The notes: a model not told the origin generated them from the letters alone. A DNA stretch of 64,000 nt from Rhodococcus maanshanensis NBRC 100610 (GCF_001894865.1 NZ_BCXA01000017.1:62001-126000); one strand, 5' to 3'. Positions 24,789-33,471 are shown, numbered from the stretch's first letter. Program-made: numbers and translations.

Positions 24789-25598
24789 TCAGGCCGACAG
24801 CAGCGCCCGCACCGCACCCGGCGTCCGGCCCAGGTGTGCGCGCATCGTCCTGGTCAGGTGGGCCTGGTCGGCGAACCCGAGGTCCGCGGCGAGGAAGGCT
24901 AGGTCCCGCTCCCCTTCCTCGAGCCGCGCCAGCGCCCGGCCCAGCCGGACCCGGTTGCGGTAGCGGGTGAGGGAGACTCCGGTCACCGCGGTGAAGGTGC
25001 GACTCAGCAGGAACGGCGACACGTCCAGCGCGTCGGCCAGCGGGATCAAGCCGTCGGATCCGGGGGCGTCCTCGAGGATCGCCTCCCTGACCGTTGCCAC
25101 CAGCGCCCGGCTTCGCGGGCCGGACCGGGTCCGCGCCGGTCCCGCGTCGCCCACCACGCGCTGAACCGTCTCCCCCACGAGGCCCACCAATTCCTCCGCG
25201 ACCGCGAACCCGACATCGCCACTTCCCGCAGCCAGGAGCAGTCGCCGATGCCACAGCTCCACCCGGGCGTCGACGTAGAGATCCGTGGCGGGTGGCGCGC
25301 CCTTGTCCCCCGCGATCGAGTGCCACAGCTCGGCGCCGATGTCGATCGAGGTGCAGACGTCGCCGCCGACCGGATGCGCGAACCGCTCTTCCTGGCCCGG
25401 CCTGCCGAAGTAGGCGGTGGTCCGGTCCAGCACCGATTCCACCCCGTCGGCCCGTCGCATGAACCGTCCCGCCCGCACGAGCACCAGCCGGTGATCGTCA
25501 TGGCACTCCGGATCCGACCATGGGGCGTGCTCGCCCGCACAGGTCACCGCCCAGGCACTGAACTGGGGCAGTTCTGCGATCCGCGCCGCCGATTGCAT
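24789..25598 (-). CDS. AraC-family transcriptional regulator
   Basis: The 269-residue protein has an N-terminal cupin-like sensing part (DHRLVLVRAGRFMRRADGVE) and a C-terminal double HTH at about residues 170-268 (PLADALDVSPFLLSRTFTAV and LAFLAADLGFADQAHLTRTM, then HLGRTPGAVRALL). The second HTH matches the AraC signature. Start chosen at ATG 25598 (MQSAARIAEL); the frame is open 30 bases further up. It is divergent from the SRPBCC gene across 83 bases, its probable target. Confidence 0.9.
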   Translation of the reverse strand: MQSAARIAELPQFSAWAVTCAGEHAPWSDPECHDDHRLVLVRAGRFMRRADGVESVLDRTTAYFGRPGQEERFAHPVGGDVCTSIDIGAELWHSIAGDKGAPPATDLYVDARVELWHRRLLLAAGSGDVGFAVAEELVGLVGETVQRVVGDAGPARTRSGPRSRALVATVREAILEDAPGSDGLIPLADALDVSPFLLSRTFTAVTGVSLTRYRNRVRLGRALARLEEGERDLAFLAADLGFADQAHLTRTMRAHLGRTPGAVRALLSA

Positions 25599-25681
25599 GA
25601 GGAAAACGCTACGCGCGGCCACCGACACGGGTCCGCAAGAATGTTCAAGACCAGCGGCAAGGCGAGGGGCACGCTCGGGTC

Positions 25682-26092
25682 ATGGCATACATACGTACCG
25701 AAACACTCGTCGACACCACCCCCGAGCGCGCATGGGATGCGCTCCGCGACTGGGGTGCCCTGCACGAGCGCCTGGCCGTCGGGTTCGTCACGGAGACCAC
25801 CCTCGACGGGGCCGACCGGATCGTCACGTTCAGCGACGGCTCGGTCGTCCGCGAACGGCTGGTCGCGCTGGACGAGGCGACCCGGCGCCTGTCGTGGTCG
25901 ATCGTCGGCGGGCCCTACGAGCATCACAACGGGTCGGCCCAGGTGTTCGCCGAGAGCGATGGCCGCACCCGATTCGTCTGGATCGCGGACGTGCTGCCGG
26001 ATGCACTGGCGGACCGCACCGCGGCCATGATGGAGCTCGGCACCAGCGCGATTCGCCGAACCCTCGAGGGCGACCGGGTGCGCGGCGACTAA
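25682..26092 (+). CDS. SRPBCC-family (START-like) protein
   Basis: The 136-residue protein begins MAYIRTETLVDTTPERAWDA and continues SIVGGPYEHHNGSAQVFAES and RFVWIADVLPDALADRTAAM. This is the polyketide-cyclase/AHSA1-like helix-grip fold that encloses a hydrophobic ligand. It is transcribed away from an AraC regulator, so it is probably induced by that regulator's ligand. The ligand and any catalytic role cannot be inferred. Confidence 0.87.
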   Translation: MAYIRTETLVDTTPERAWDALRDWGALHERLAVGFVTETTLDGADRIVTFSDGSVVRERLVALDEATRRLSWSIVGGPYEHHNGSAQVFAESDGRTRFVWIADVLPDALADRTAAMMELGTSAIRRTLEGDRVRGD

Positions 26093-26189
26093 CCGACGGG
26101 GTCGAGGCGGCGGTTCCGCGGACGGCGGGCACCTCCGGATCGCCGGTAGGCTGGGAGTCGTCCGATTTGTCCCCATGGGAAGGCCCCCA

Positions 26190-27017
26190 GTGGAACTCCT
26201 CCTGATCCTCGCCGTCATCGGTGTCGTCGTGTTCCTGGTGATGAAAAGCCAGAAGCGCTCCGTCGGCCACACCGCCACCCAACTCGAGGACGCCAAGGCA
26301 GACGCTCGCCAGGCGATCGAGCGGCTCGGCGGCCAGGTCTACAACCTGACCGGCTCCGACACGGCCTCGAAGCAGGCCCTCGCCGACGCCTCCGAGCGCC
26401 ACATCGCGGCCGGCTCGCAGATCGACCAGGCAAACAGCCCCGCGCAGGCCCGACTCGCGAAACAGACTGCGCTGGAAGGCCTCTACTACATCCGTGCCGC
26501 GCGTTTGGCGATGGGAATGGACCCGGGACCCGAGGTTCCCAGCATCGACGGCCAGCGCGCCGCGGGCGAGGTGACCGAGAACCGCGACATCGAGTTCGAG
26601 GGCCGTCAGGTCTCCGCTTCCCCCAGCCCGTCCCCGCGCACGCCCAACTACTACCCGGGCGGTCGCGTCGCGGGTCGGCCCGTCCCGGCCGGCTGGTACT
26701 CCGAGCCCTGGTGGAAGCCGGCGCTCGTCGCGGGCGCGTGGGGCGTCGGCTCGATGTTCCTGTTCTCCGCGATGTTCGGCGGCATGGCCGGGGTGCCGTA
26801 TGACGCCCAGGCCTTCGCGAGCGGCGCGGGCGACGGCAGCGACGCCGGCGGCGACGGCGGTGGCGATGCGGGCGGCGACGCCGGTGGAGATGCCGGCGCC
26901 GACGGCGGTGGCGACGCGGGCGGCGGCGACTGGGGTGGCGACGCCGGTGGTGGCGATTGGGGCGGTGGCGATTTCGGCGGCGGCGACTTCGGTGGCGGCG
27001 ACTTCGGCGGCTTCTAG
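26190..27017 (+). CDS. Membrane-anchored protein with Gly-Gly-Asp-rich C-terminal tail
   Basis: The 275-residue protein starts at GTG 26190 (GGAAGG 6 bases upstream is better than anything before ATG 26175). It has an N-terminal anchor (LLLILAVIGVVVFLVM), a helical region at about 25-105 (TQLEDAKADARQAIERLGGQ), and a Pro-rich linker. A second hydrophobic stretch follows (LVAGAWGVGSMFLFSAMFGG), then about 65 residues of GGD/GGGD(W/F) repeats. Similar actinobacterial proteins are annotated DUF1542-like. The tail resembles acidic glycine-rich tails that can bind cations. Function unknown. Confidence 0.8.
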   Translation: MELLLILAVIGVVVFLVMKSQKRSVGHTATQLEDAKADARQAIERLGGQVYNLTGSDTASKQALADASERHIAAGSQIDQANSPAQARLAKQTALEGLYYIRAARLAMGMDPGPEVPSIDGQRAAGEVTENRDIEFEGRQVSASPSPSPRTPNYYPGGRVAGRPVPAGWYSEPWWKPALVAGAWGVGSMFLFSAMFGGMAGVPYDAQAFASGAGDGSDAGGDGGGDAGGDAGGDAGADGGGDAGGGDWGGDAGGGDWGGGDFGGGDFGGGDFGGF

Positions 27018-27032
27018 GCCCGGTTGACGAAT

Positions 27033-27075
27033 TTCGGCAGGATTTCACCCGCTTTCCGGGCGAGATCCTGCCGAA
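27033..27075. terminator. Bidirectional terminator hairpin between convergent genes
   Basis: TTCGGCAGGAT (27033-27043) is complementary to ATCCTGCCGAA (27065-27075), with an inner CCCG/CGGG stem. It sits 15 bases past the Gly-Asp protein stop and 13 bases past the convergent nei stop. Confidence 0.7.
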
Positions 27076-27088
27076 CTCGTATTGCGCC

Positions 27089-27886
27089 TCAGACCGGCTG
27101 ACAGGTCGGGCACCAGAACAGGTTGCGCGCCTTCATGACCGAGTGGGCGACCGGCGTACCGCACACGCGGCACGCCGATCCCGTTCGCCGGTACACGTAG
27201 GTCCGCGGGCGGTCCTTGGCGTACGCCGGTTCGCCGTTGTCGTGCTCGGGGCGCACCACGTGCATCTTTCCCCGCCGGACACCGACCTTCATCAGCGCGA
27301 CGAGGTCGAGCCACATGGCATCCCATTCGGCCGCGCCCAGCCGCGCGCCGGGGCGGTTCGGGTTGATCCCGTGCCGGAACAGCAGCTCGGCCCGATAGAC
27401 ATTGCCGACCCCGGCGATCACCGCCTGATCCATCAGCAGTGCGCCGATCGCGGTCTGCGACTTGGAGATCCGACGCCACGCCCGGGTGGGATCCGCATCG
27501 GGACGCAGCGGGTCGGGACCCAGCCGGTCGGCCAGCGAGCGCAGCTGGGGCTCGTCATAGATCTCGCAGGCGGTCGGCCCGCGCAGGTCGGTGCCGATCT
27601 CGGCCCCGACCATTCGCATGCGAACCTGCCCCACCGGCGCGCCCATGGGCAGCGGGAGATCGGTGAACTTGCCGTACAGCCCGAGGTGCACGTGCACGAT
27701 CAGGCCCGACTCGTAGTGGTGCAGCAGGTGCTTGCCCCAGGCCTCGGCCCGGAGCAGGACCCTGCCGTCGACGCGCGCGGCGCCGGACTCGAACCTGCCC
27801 TGCGGGCTGGACACATGAACGGGAGCACCGGCGAAGTGTCGCTGGTGCTCCCGTGCGAGGCGGTGGAGAGTGTGTCCCTCTGGCAC
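27089..27886 (-). CDS. nei: Endonuclease VIII-type DNA glycosylase/AP lyase (Nei1)
   Basis: The 265-residue enzyme removes oxidised bases. The catalytic N-terminus is PEGHTLHRLAREHQRHF, with Pro as Schiff-base nucleophile and Glu next to it. The beta-clamp region has AEAWGKHLLHHYESGLIVHV with the conserved Lys. H2TH is around ALLMDQAVIAGVGNVYRAEL, and a zinc finger closes the protein (CRVC...CPTC). It starts with GTG directly after the rpiB stop (TGAGTG), so translation is coupled. The rpiB-nei pair is conserved in mycobacteria (Rv2465c-Rv2464c). Confidence 0.95.
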   Translation of the reverse strand: MPEGHTLHRLAREHQRHFAGAPVHVSSPQGRFESGAARVDGRVLLRAEAWGKHLLHHYESGLIVHVHLGLYGKFTDLPLPMGAPVGQVRMRMVGAEIGTDLRGPTACEIYDEPQLRSLADRLGPDPLRPDADPTRAWRRISKSQTAIGALLMDQAVIAGVGNVYRAELLFRHGINPNRPGARLGAAEWDAMWLDLVALMKVGVRRGKMHVVRPEHDNGEPAYAKDRPRTYVYRRTGSACRVCGTPVAHSVMKARNLFWCPTCQPV

Positions 27887-28360
27887 TCAGGCCTCGGGCA
27901 GGGCCGGCGGCACGCCGGTGCGCTCGTACTCCGACAGGATGTCGATGCGCCGCTGGTGCCGCTCCTCGCCCGACCACGGGGTCTCGAGGAACGCGTCGAC
28001 GATGGCGAGCGCCTCTTCCTTCGAGTGCATGCGGCCGCCGATGCCGATGAGCTGGGCCTTGTTGTGCTGGCGCGCGAGCTGGGCGGTCTCCACGCTCCAG
28101 GCCAGGGCGCAGCGGGCGCCGGGCACCTTGTTCGCGGCGATCTGCTCGCCGTTGCCGCTGCCGCCGAGCACGATGCCCAGGCTGCCCTCGTCCTCGACCA
28201 CGCGGCGCGCGGCGTCGACGCAGAAGGCCGGGTAGTCGTCGAGCGCGTCGTACTCGTGAGCGCCGCAGTCCACCACCTCGTGGCCGTTCGCGGTGAGATG
28301 GTCCTTGATCTGATTCTTGAGTTCGAAGCCTGCGTGGTCGGCACCTAGGTATACGCGCAT
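27887..28360 (-). CDS. rpiB: Ribose-5-phosphate isomerase B
   Basis: The 157-residue enzyme interconverts ribose-5-phosphate and ribulose-5-phosphate. It starts MRVYLGADHAGFELKNQIKD and has VDCGAHEYDALDDYPAFCVD and GIVLGGSGNGEQIAANKVPG. The GSGNGE loop is the mycobacterial form, which uses a Glu base in place of the E. coli Cys. ARQHNKAQLIGIGGRMH and RIDILSEYE follow. CAGAAT 6 bases before the ATG suggests leaderless expression. First gene of the rpiB-nei operon. Confidence 0.97.
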   Translation of the reverse strand: MRVYLGADHAGFELKNQIKDHLTANGHEVVDCGAHEYDALDDYPAFCVDAARRVVEDEGSLGIVLGGSGNGEQIAANKVPGARCALAWSVETAQLARQHNKAQLIGIGGRMHSKEEALAIVDAFLETPWSGEERHQRRIDILSEYERTGVPPALPEA

Positions 28361-28408
28361 GTGTCGATTCTGACAGGTCGGCGCGGCGGCCCCGGACCCG
28401 ACCACGAA

Positions 28409-28414
28409 TAGGGT
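28409..28414 (+). promoter_or_regulatory. -10 element of a leaderless promoter for the M48 protease gene
   Basis: TAGGGT fits TAnnnT and ends 8 bases before ATG 28423. The 62-base divergent interval to rpiB has no Shine-Dalgarno on this side. Confidence 0.4.
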
Positions 28415-28422
28415 TTGTCCAC

Positions 28423-29295
28423 ATGGAGCAGTTCCCACCAACGGTCACGCATGATTCGCCCGCCCACCCGGCCCCCGGATTCGCGCCGCCGCAGATGCTC
28501 CCGCCGCGGGGACTCTCCCCGTGGGGCATGCCGATCCGGCACCATTTCGAGATCCCGTTGCTGGTGCTGTCGATCGCGACCACCGTGGTGACCTACCTGG
28601 TGTCGATCGCGCTGATCGCCTCGGGCGCGCTGGAGCCGTGGGTGGTCCTCGTGCTGCTCGCGCCGATCCTGCTCTTCTTCGCACGCGGCCAGATGTACGC
28701 CGCGCAGCGCGTCAACGGCGTGAAGATGACGCCGACCCAGTTCCCCGACGGCTACCAGTTGCTGGTCGAGGCGGCCGCGCGGTTCGGCATGCCGCAGGTA
28801 CCCGACGGCTATGTCATCCTCGGCAACGGTCAGATCAACGCGTTCGCCTCCGGTCACGGATTCCGGCGGTACGTGGTGATCTACAGCGACATGTTCGAGA
28901 TCGGCGGCCAGGCACGCAATCCCGACGCGCTGGCATTCATCATCGGACACGAGGTCGGGCACATCGCGGCTGGCCACGCCTCGTACTGGCGCCAGCTCGG
29001 CATGTTCGCATCCAACTACATCCCGGTGATCGGGTCCTCGCTCTCGCGTGCGCAGGAGTACACCGCCGACAACCACGGGCTGTGCAACCGACCGTACGGG
29101 GCGCCGGGCGCGATCGGCGTGCTCGCCGCGGGCAAGTACCTGATGAGCCTGGTCGGGTTCGACGAGATGGCGGACCGGGCCCGCACCGAGCGCGGCTTCT
29201 TCCCCTGGCTGGTGAACATCCTGTCCAGCCACCCGGTGCTGACCTGGCGTGCCGCCGCCCTGCGGGACCGCTCCCGCCACGGGCGGGTGTTCTAA
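28423..29295 (+). CDS. M48-family membrane metallopeptidase
   Basis: The 290-residue protein has a proline-rich N-terminus, two membrane segments at about residues 45-68 and 70-88, and the zinc site HEVGHIAAGH in a hydrophobic helix. The third ligand Glu is likely in RAQEYTADNHGL, which precedes the conserved Asp. HtpX-type enzymes of this layout degrade damaged membrane proteins. Length matches short actinobacterial M48 members. Its stop overlaps the end of a convergent gene by 4 bases. Confidence 0.9.
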   Translation: MEQFPPTVTHDSPAHPAPGFAPPQMLPPRGLSPWGMPIRHHFEIPLLVLSIATTVVTYLVSIALIASGALEPWVVLVLLAPILLFFARGQMYAAQRVNGVKMTPTQFPDGYQLLVEAAARFGMPQVPDGYVILGNGQINAFASGHGFRRYVVIYSDMFEIGGQARNPDALAFIIGHEVGHIAAGHASYWRQLGMFASNYIPVIGSSLSRAQEYTADNHGLCNRPYGAPGAIGVLAAGKYLMSLVGFDEMADRARTERGFFPWLVNILSSHPVLTWRAAALRDRSRHGRVF

Positions 29296-29597
29296 CCGGC
29301 GACCTGCTCGCAGTGCGCGCGGACCCTGCGGTGATCCGAATCCACCCAGCCCTTGGACTCCGCGTACTCGATCATCGCCACGAACCGGGGCAGCCAACCC
29401 TCGCTGCGCATGGGGTGGCTGCGCACCGCGCCCTCGAGGGCGCCGATGTCGAGCCAGACGTGGTCGCCGTCGAGCGCGGCGGCGGCCCGTTCTCGGTCGC
29501 ATTCGCCCCGCACGGTGACCGCCAGCTTGGTGAACTCGTCGACACCCGTCAGTTCCACCGTCGCCTCGGCCTCACGAAGGTCCACCTCGAGCTGCAT
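29292..29597 (-). CDS. Conserved small cytoplasmic protein of unknown function
   Basis: The 101-residue protein starts MQLEVDLREAEATVELTGVD and includes VWLDIGALEGAVRSHPMRSE and FVAMIEYAESKGWVDSDHRR. It is acidic and soluble with no signal peptide. Coding is supported by consistent GC-rich third positions and the tight convergent arrangement with the M48 gene. I recognise it as a type often found in Rhodococcus and Nocardia genomes but cannot name a function. Confidence 0.7.
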   Translation of the reverse strand: MQLEVDLREAEATVELTGVDEFTKLAVTVRGECDRERAAAALDGDHVWLDIGALEGAVRSHPMRSEGWLPRFVAMIEYAESKGWVDSDHRRVRAHCEQVAG

Positions 29598-29633
29598 CTC
29601 GCACCCGCCTCTTCCAGGGACCGATCCACAATC

Positions 29634-29645
29634 GGATCAGTTGAT
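29634..29645. promoter_or_regulatory. TetR operator candidate upstream of the TetR gene
   Basis: GGATCAGTTGAT here is identical to the core of the 16-base palindrome ahead of the LLM monooxygenase gene (30412-30427). The right half is imperfect (TGATTGA). It lies 69 bases before the TetR start, consistent with autoregulation. Confidence 0.55.
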
Positions 29646-29713
29646 TGAATCGTTCGATCTATTTGATGCCATGACCCCGGCCCCGTCAAGGGTGGGTGTG
29701 CGAAACTTCCGAC

Positions 29714-30352
29714 ATGTCCACCCCGATCCAGAACCGTCAGGGCAACGCCACCCGAATGCGCCTGGTGAAGGCGGCCGAGAAGCTCTTCGCCGCCCAGGGC
29801 GTTGACGCCGTGTCGGTCCGGTCCGTCAACTCGGCCGCGGGGCTCGGGCCGGCCTCGGTGCACTATCACTTCGGCACCAAGGACGACCTGCTGGCGGCGG
29901 TTCTCCTCGATCTCGGCGGCGCGGTCCGCGACCAGATCCGGGTCAACGTCGACCGGCTCGCCGCATCTCCCGTCCCGCCCACCGCGGACACCCTTGTCCG
30001 CGCCGTCACGGGGCCCTACCTCGAACTCCTACTGCGCCAACGGGTCCGGGGCATGCGATGGGTCAAGATCATCGCGCAGATCTCCCAGGAGGGCCACCCG
30101 GCCCTCGAGGCCGCGGGCCAGCACCTGTCGGAGAGCCTGCTCGACCAGGTTCGCCGCGTGTATCCGGAATCGGACCAGGACCGCCTCGCGCTGCGCTGGG
30201 CGATCTCCGTGATGGGGTTCCTCCAGGCTCTGAGCCGAGCCGACGAGTGGAGCCACGGCGCGGGCCGCCTCTCCCCCGAGGACCTGACCGCCTTCTACGA
30301 GGACCTCGTCCTCTTCGTCGTCGGCGGCGTCGACCGACTGCTCGGTTCCTGA
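29714..30352 (+). CDS. TetR-family transcriptional regulator
   Basis: The 212-residue protein has an N-terminal HTH: TRMRLVKAAEKLFAAQGVDA, then VSVRSVNSAAGLGPASVHYH and FGTKDDLLAAVL (residues about 12-65). The C-terminal ligand domain spans the rest. It precedes the LLM monooxygenase-dehydrogenase operon in the same direction. The shared motif GGATCAGTTGAT before both units makes it the likely repressor of the pathway and of itself. Confidence 0.92.
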   Translation: MSTPIQNRQGNATRMRLVKAAEKLFAAQGVDAVSVRSVNSAAGLGPASVHYHFGTKDDLLAAVLLDLGGAVRDQIRVNVDRLAASPVPPTADTLVRAVTGPYLELLLRQRVRGMRWVKIIAQISQEGHPALEAAGQHLSESLLDQVRRVYPESDQDRLALRWAISVMGFLQALSRADEWSHGAGRLSPEDLTAFYEDLVLFVVGGVDRLLGS

Positions 30353-30411
30353 CCCAGCCGGGAACCGGAAATTCGCTCCCACGCGAGAGTGTCCACTCAG
30401 CGGGAGATTTT

Positions 30412-30427
30412 TGGATCAGTTGATCCA
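30412..30427. promoter_or_regulatory. Palindromic TetR operator upstream of the LLM-ADH operon
   Basis: TGGATCAGTTGATCCA is a perfect 16-base palindrome with a GT/AC centre. It lies 112 bases before the monooxygenase start codon. A TGATAGAAC segment just downstream could hold the -10 region. Confidence 0.65.
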
Positions 30428-30539
30428 GTTCGGTGATAGAACTGTCGACAGGCGGATGTGATGCCGCTCACTTTCGAACGCCGATCACCCTCGATGCCTC
30501 TCCCGAGGGCCGGCACCACCTGTCAAGGAGATGACGCTC

Positions 30540-31733
30540 GTGTGGACCACCGATTCGATCAACTTCGGCGCCTTCCTCGCGCCGTACCACCCGCTGAACG
30601 CCGATCCCGCGCTGCAACTGCGCCGCGACATCGACCTCATGGAACACCTCGATCACCTCGGATTCGACGAGGCGTGGATGGGTGAACACCACTCCACCGG
30701 CGCCGAGATCGTGCCGGCCCCTGACATGTTCATCGCGGCGGCCGCCGAGCGGACCGAACGGATCCGGTTCGGTACCGGGGTCACCTCACTGCCGTACCAC
30801 CATCCCCTGGTCACCGCGGACCGGATCACGCAGCTGGACCTGCAGACCCGCGGCCGGCTGATCTTCGGCACCGGCCCCGGCAAGATCCCGCTCGACGCGC
30901 ACATGATGGGGATCAACCCCTCGGACCAGCGCCGGATGCAGGGCGAGGCCCTCGAGGCGATCCTGCCGCTGCTGCGCGGCGAGGTCGTGAACATGGAGAC
31001 GGACTGGTTCACCCTGCGCGACGCCCGCGCCCAGCTGCCCACCTACAACCCGGCGGGCATCGAGATCGCGACCGCATCGACGATGTCACCCAACGGCTCG
31101 GTCCTGGCCGGCACCCACGGCCTCTCGTTGCTGTCGCTCGCCGCCAGCTCCCCCAGCGGCTTCGACGTCCTCGACCGCAACTGGGGCGTCTACGAGAAGG
31201 TCTGTGCCGAGCACGGCCATATTGCCGACCGGTCCACCTGGCGGCTGGTCAACCCGATGTTCCTCGCCGAGACGCGGGCGGACGCAGAGCGCGCGGTGAG
31301 CCGACGAATCGACTCGATGGCGGCCTACGTCAACCGGCAGACCGGGCAGAACCCGGACTGGGCGCAGACGCCCAAGGGCATCATCGACCAATGGCGCAAC
31401 GACACCCTCGGTGAGTTCGGCCAGGCGATCATCGGCACGCCCGAGGAGGCGATCGCCCAGATCGAGCGCCTGATCGAGAAGACCGGCGGCTTCGGAACCA
31501 TGCTGATCCTGCACGTCGACATGGCGAACTGGGAGGACACCAAGCGCAGCTACGACCTGTTCGCCTCCGAGGTGATCCCGCACTTCAAGAACCGCAACCG
31601 CGGCCGCGAGGCCAGCCTCCAGTTCGCCGAGGACAACCGCGACTACCTCATCGGCGGCCTGGTCGGCGCGATCACCAAGGCACACACCGACTACTACGGC
31701 CAGCCCGCCGAGACCGCAGGAGCACAGGCATGA
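30540..31733 (+). CDS. LLM-class flavin-dependent monooxygenase (limonene 1,2-monooxygenase-like)
   Basis: The 397-residue protein is a luciferase-like TIM-barrel monooxygenase: FGAFLAPYHPLNADPALQLR, MEHLDHLGFDEAWMGEHHST, GTGVTSLPYHHPLVTADRIT and RLIFGTGPGKIPLDAHMMGI. The closest type I recall is LimB of R. erythropolis, which epoxidises limonene with FMNH2 from a partner reductase. GTG 30540 is preferred because AAGGAG is 9 bases upstream; it directly abuts the ATG at 30531. A dehydrogenase overlaps its stop, so together they probably start catabolism of a terpene-like or alicyclic substrate. Confidence 0.88.
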   Translation: MWTTDSINFGAFLAPYHPLNADPALQLRRDIDLMEHLDHLGFDEAWMGEHHSTGAEIVPAPDMFIAAAAERTERIRFGTGVTSLPYHHPLVTADRITQLDLQTRGRLIFGTGPGKIPLDAHMMGINPSDQRRMQGEALEAILPLLRGEVVNMETDWFTLRDARAQLPTYNPAGIEIATASTMSPNGSVLAGTHGLSLLSLAASSPSGFDVLDRNWGVYEKVCAEHGHIADRSTWRLVNPMFLAETRADAERAVSRRIDSMAAYVNRQTGQNPDWAQTPKGIIDQWRNDTLGEFGQAIIGTPEEAIAQIERLIEKTGGFGTMLILHVDMANWEDTKRSYDLFASEVIPHFKNRNRGREASLQFAEDNRDYLIGGLVGAITKAHTDYYGQPAETAGAQA

Positions 31734-32791
31734 AGGCAGCACAGTTCAGCAACGGCGCGTTCACCGTCGCCGACGTCCCGGACGCACCCTCGCTCGCGCC
31801 CGCTCAGCTCCGCATCGACGTCACCGCCTGCGGCATCTGCGGCAGCGACCTGAGCATGTCGAAGGACCCGTGCCGGTTCGTGCACGTCGCCGAAAACGCC
31901 GGCTACCCGCTGGCCACCTTCGACACCGACCGGCCCGTCGTCCTCGGCCACGAGTACGCGGGCATCGTGTCCGAGATCGGCTCGGCCGTCACCGATTTCG
32001 CCGTCGGCGACCGGGTGGCGGGCATCGGGCTGGCCACCGACACCGCGACCGGCATCCCGAAGATCATCGGATACTCCAACGAGTACCACGGCGCGTTCGG
32101 CGAGCAGATCGTCGTAGACGCGTTCTGGGTCCGGCACGTCCCCGATGGACTCTCGCTCGAGCACGCCACCCTGGCCGAACCGTTGCACGTCGGCGAGATG
32201 CACATGCAGCAGTCCGGCCTCACCCCTGCCGACTCCGCACTGGTGATCGGTTGCGGCACCATCGGACTGGGCGCCATCGTCGCAGCGAAGGCCCGCGGGG
32301 CGCAGCTGGTGATCGCGTCCGAGCCGTCGCCGAAACGGCGCGAGCTCGCGGCGAAGATGGGCGCCGACATCGTCGTCGACCCGAATGAGCAGGACCCCAT
32401 CGCGTTGTGGAACCAGATGGTCGCGGAGGGCAACACCCTGGTGGGCCAGGCGGGCGCGGGCATCCTCATCGCCTACGAGTGCAGCGGCCGGGCCGGAATC
32501 CTCGGCACCCTGATGCACACGATGCCGTTCAACTCACGGATCCAGGTGCTGGCGGCGCCGTTCGGCGACGAGGTGATCATCCCCGTGGTCGGGCAGTTCC
32601 GCCGGATCGCGATCAACTTCGGTCACGGCCCGTATGAGAACGCGTACGACATCACCCTCCAGCGGCTGGCCGACGGCGAGATCGACGCCGAGTCCATCAT
32701 CACCGGCCGGGTCGGCCTCGACGGCGTTGCGGAGGCCTTCACCGCGCTGCGTGACCCCGAGGAGCACGTGAAGATCCTGGTGCTGCCCTAG
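31730..32791 (+). CDS. Zinc-dependent alcohol dehydrogenase (MDR family)
   Basis: The 353-residue protein has the catalytic zinc site DVTACGICGSDLSMSKDPCR (Cys) and VVLGHEYAGIVSEIGSAVTD (His-Glu). The NAD-binding site is LVIGCGTIGLGAIVAAKARG. The usual four-Cys structural zinc loop is not visible: the segment after the GHE motif instead reads IGLATDTATGIPKIIG. Its ATG overlaps the monooxygenase stop (ATGA). It probably oxidises the alcohol made from the monooxygenase product. A hairpin terminator follows. Confidence 0.88.
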   Translation: MKAAQFSNGAFTVADVPDAPSLAPAQLRIDVTACGICGSDLSMSKDPCRFVHVAENAGYPLATFDTDRPVVLGHEYAGIVSEIGSAVTDFAVGDRVAGIGLATDTATGIPKIIGYSNEYHGAFGEQIVVDAFWVRHVPDGLSLEHATLAEPLHVGEMHMQQSGLTPADSALVIGCGTIGLGAIVAAKARGAQLVIASEPSPKRRELAAKMGADIVVDPNEQDPIALWNQMVAEGNTLVGQAGAGILIAYECSGRAGILGTLMHTMPFNSRIQVLAAPFGDEVIIPVVGQFRRIAINFGHGPYENAYDITLQRLADGEIDAESIITGRVGLDGVAEAFTALRDPEEHVKILVLP

Positions 32792-32806
32792 GCGGCTCCG
32801 CCGCCC

Positions 32807-32846
32807 GTGCGCGGTTGACGAGTGCAGAGACTCGTCAACCGCGCAC
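32807..32846. terminator. Bidirectional 17-bp hairpin terminator
   Basis: GTGCGCGGTTGACGAGT (32807-32823) and its exact complement (32830-32846) leave a 6-base loop. It lies between the convergent dehydrogenase stop (32791) and nitroreductase stop (32860). Confidence 0.8.
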
Positions 32847-32859
32847 AGGCGCGTAGCGC

Positions 32860-33471
32860 CTACTCGAAGGAGGGGTCCTCGGTCCTGGTGCGCTTGAGCT
32901 CGAAGAAGTGCGGATAGGAGGCCAGCGCGACAGTGCCGTCCCACACCCGACCCGCGTCCTCGCCGCGCGGGATGCGGGAGAGCACCGGGCCGAAGAAGGC
33001 CACGCCGTTGACGTGGATGGTCGGGGTGCCGACATCGGGGCCGACGGCATCCATGCCGGCTTTGTGGCTGCGGCGCAGATCCTCGTCGTGTGCGTCGGTG
33101 TCGGCCGCGGACGCCAAGTCGGCCGGCAGGCCCACCTCGGCGAGCGCCTCCGCGATCACGACCGGGAAGTCCTTGTTGTCCTGATCGTGGATCCGGGTGC
33201 CCATCGCGGTGTACAGCGGCAGCAGGACCTCGTCGCCGTGTTCCTTGGCCGCGGCGATCGCGACCCGGACCGGACCCCACGCCTTCTCCATCATCTCCTG
33301 GTACTGCTCGGGCAGATCGCGCCCCTCGTTCAGGACCGCAAGGCTCATGACGTGGAAATTCGCCTCGATGTCACGGACCTTCTCGACCTCGAGGATCCAG
33401 CGCGAGGTGATCCAGCACCACGGGCAGAGCGGGTCGAACCAAAAATCGGCGGTGTCCCTGGTTTCGCTCAC
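32860..33471 (-). CDS. DsbA-family mycothiol-dependent nitroreductase (Rv2466c type)
   Basis: The 203-residue thioredoxin-fold protein has the active site [14 protein letters not shown] at about residues 13-26 and the cis-Pro loop [20 protein letters not shown]. This matches Rv2466c of M. tuberculosis, which uses mycothiol to reduce oxidants and nitro compounds. GTG 33471 (GGGAGC 5 bases upstream) is chosen; the frame stays open further up. In mycobacteria it lies between rpiB and pepN, as here apart from inserted blocks. Confidence 0.9.
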   Translation of the reverse strand: MSETRDTADFWFDPLCPWCWITSRWILEVEKVRDIEANFHVMSLAVLNEGRDLPEQYQEMMEKAWGPVRVAIAAAKEHGDEVLLPLYTAMGTRIHDQDNKDFPVVIAEALAEVGLPADLASAADTDAHDEDLRRSHKAGMDAVGPDVGTPTIHVNGVAFFGPVLSRIPRGEDAGRVWDGTVALASYPHFFELKRTRTEDPSFE

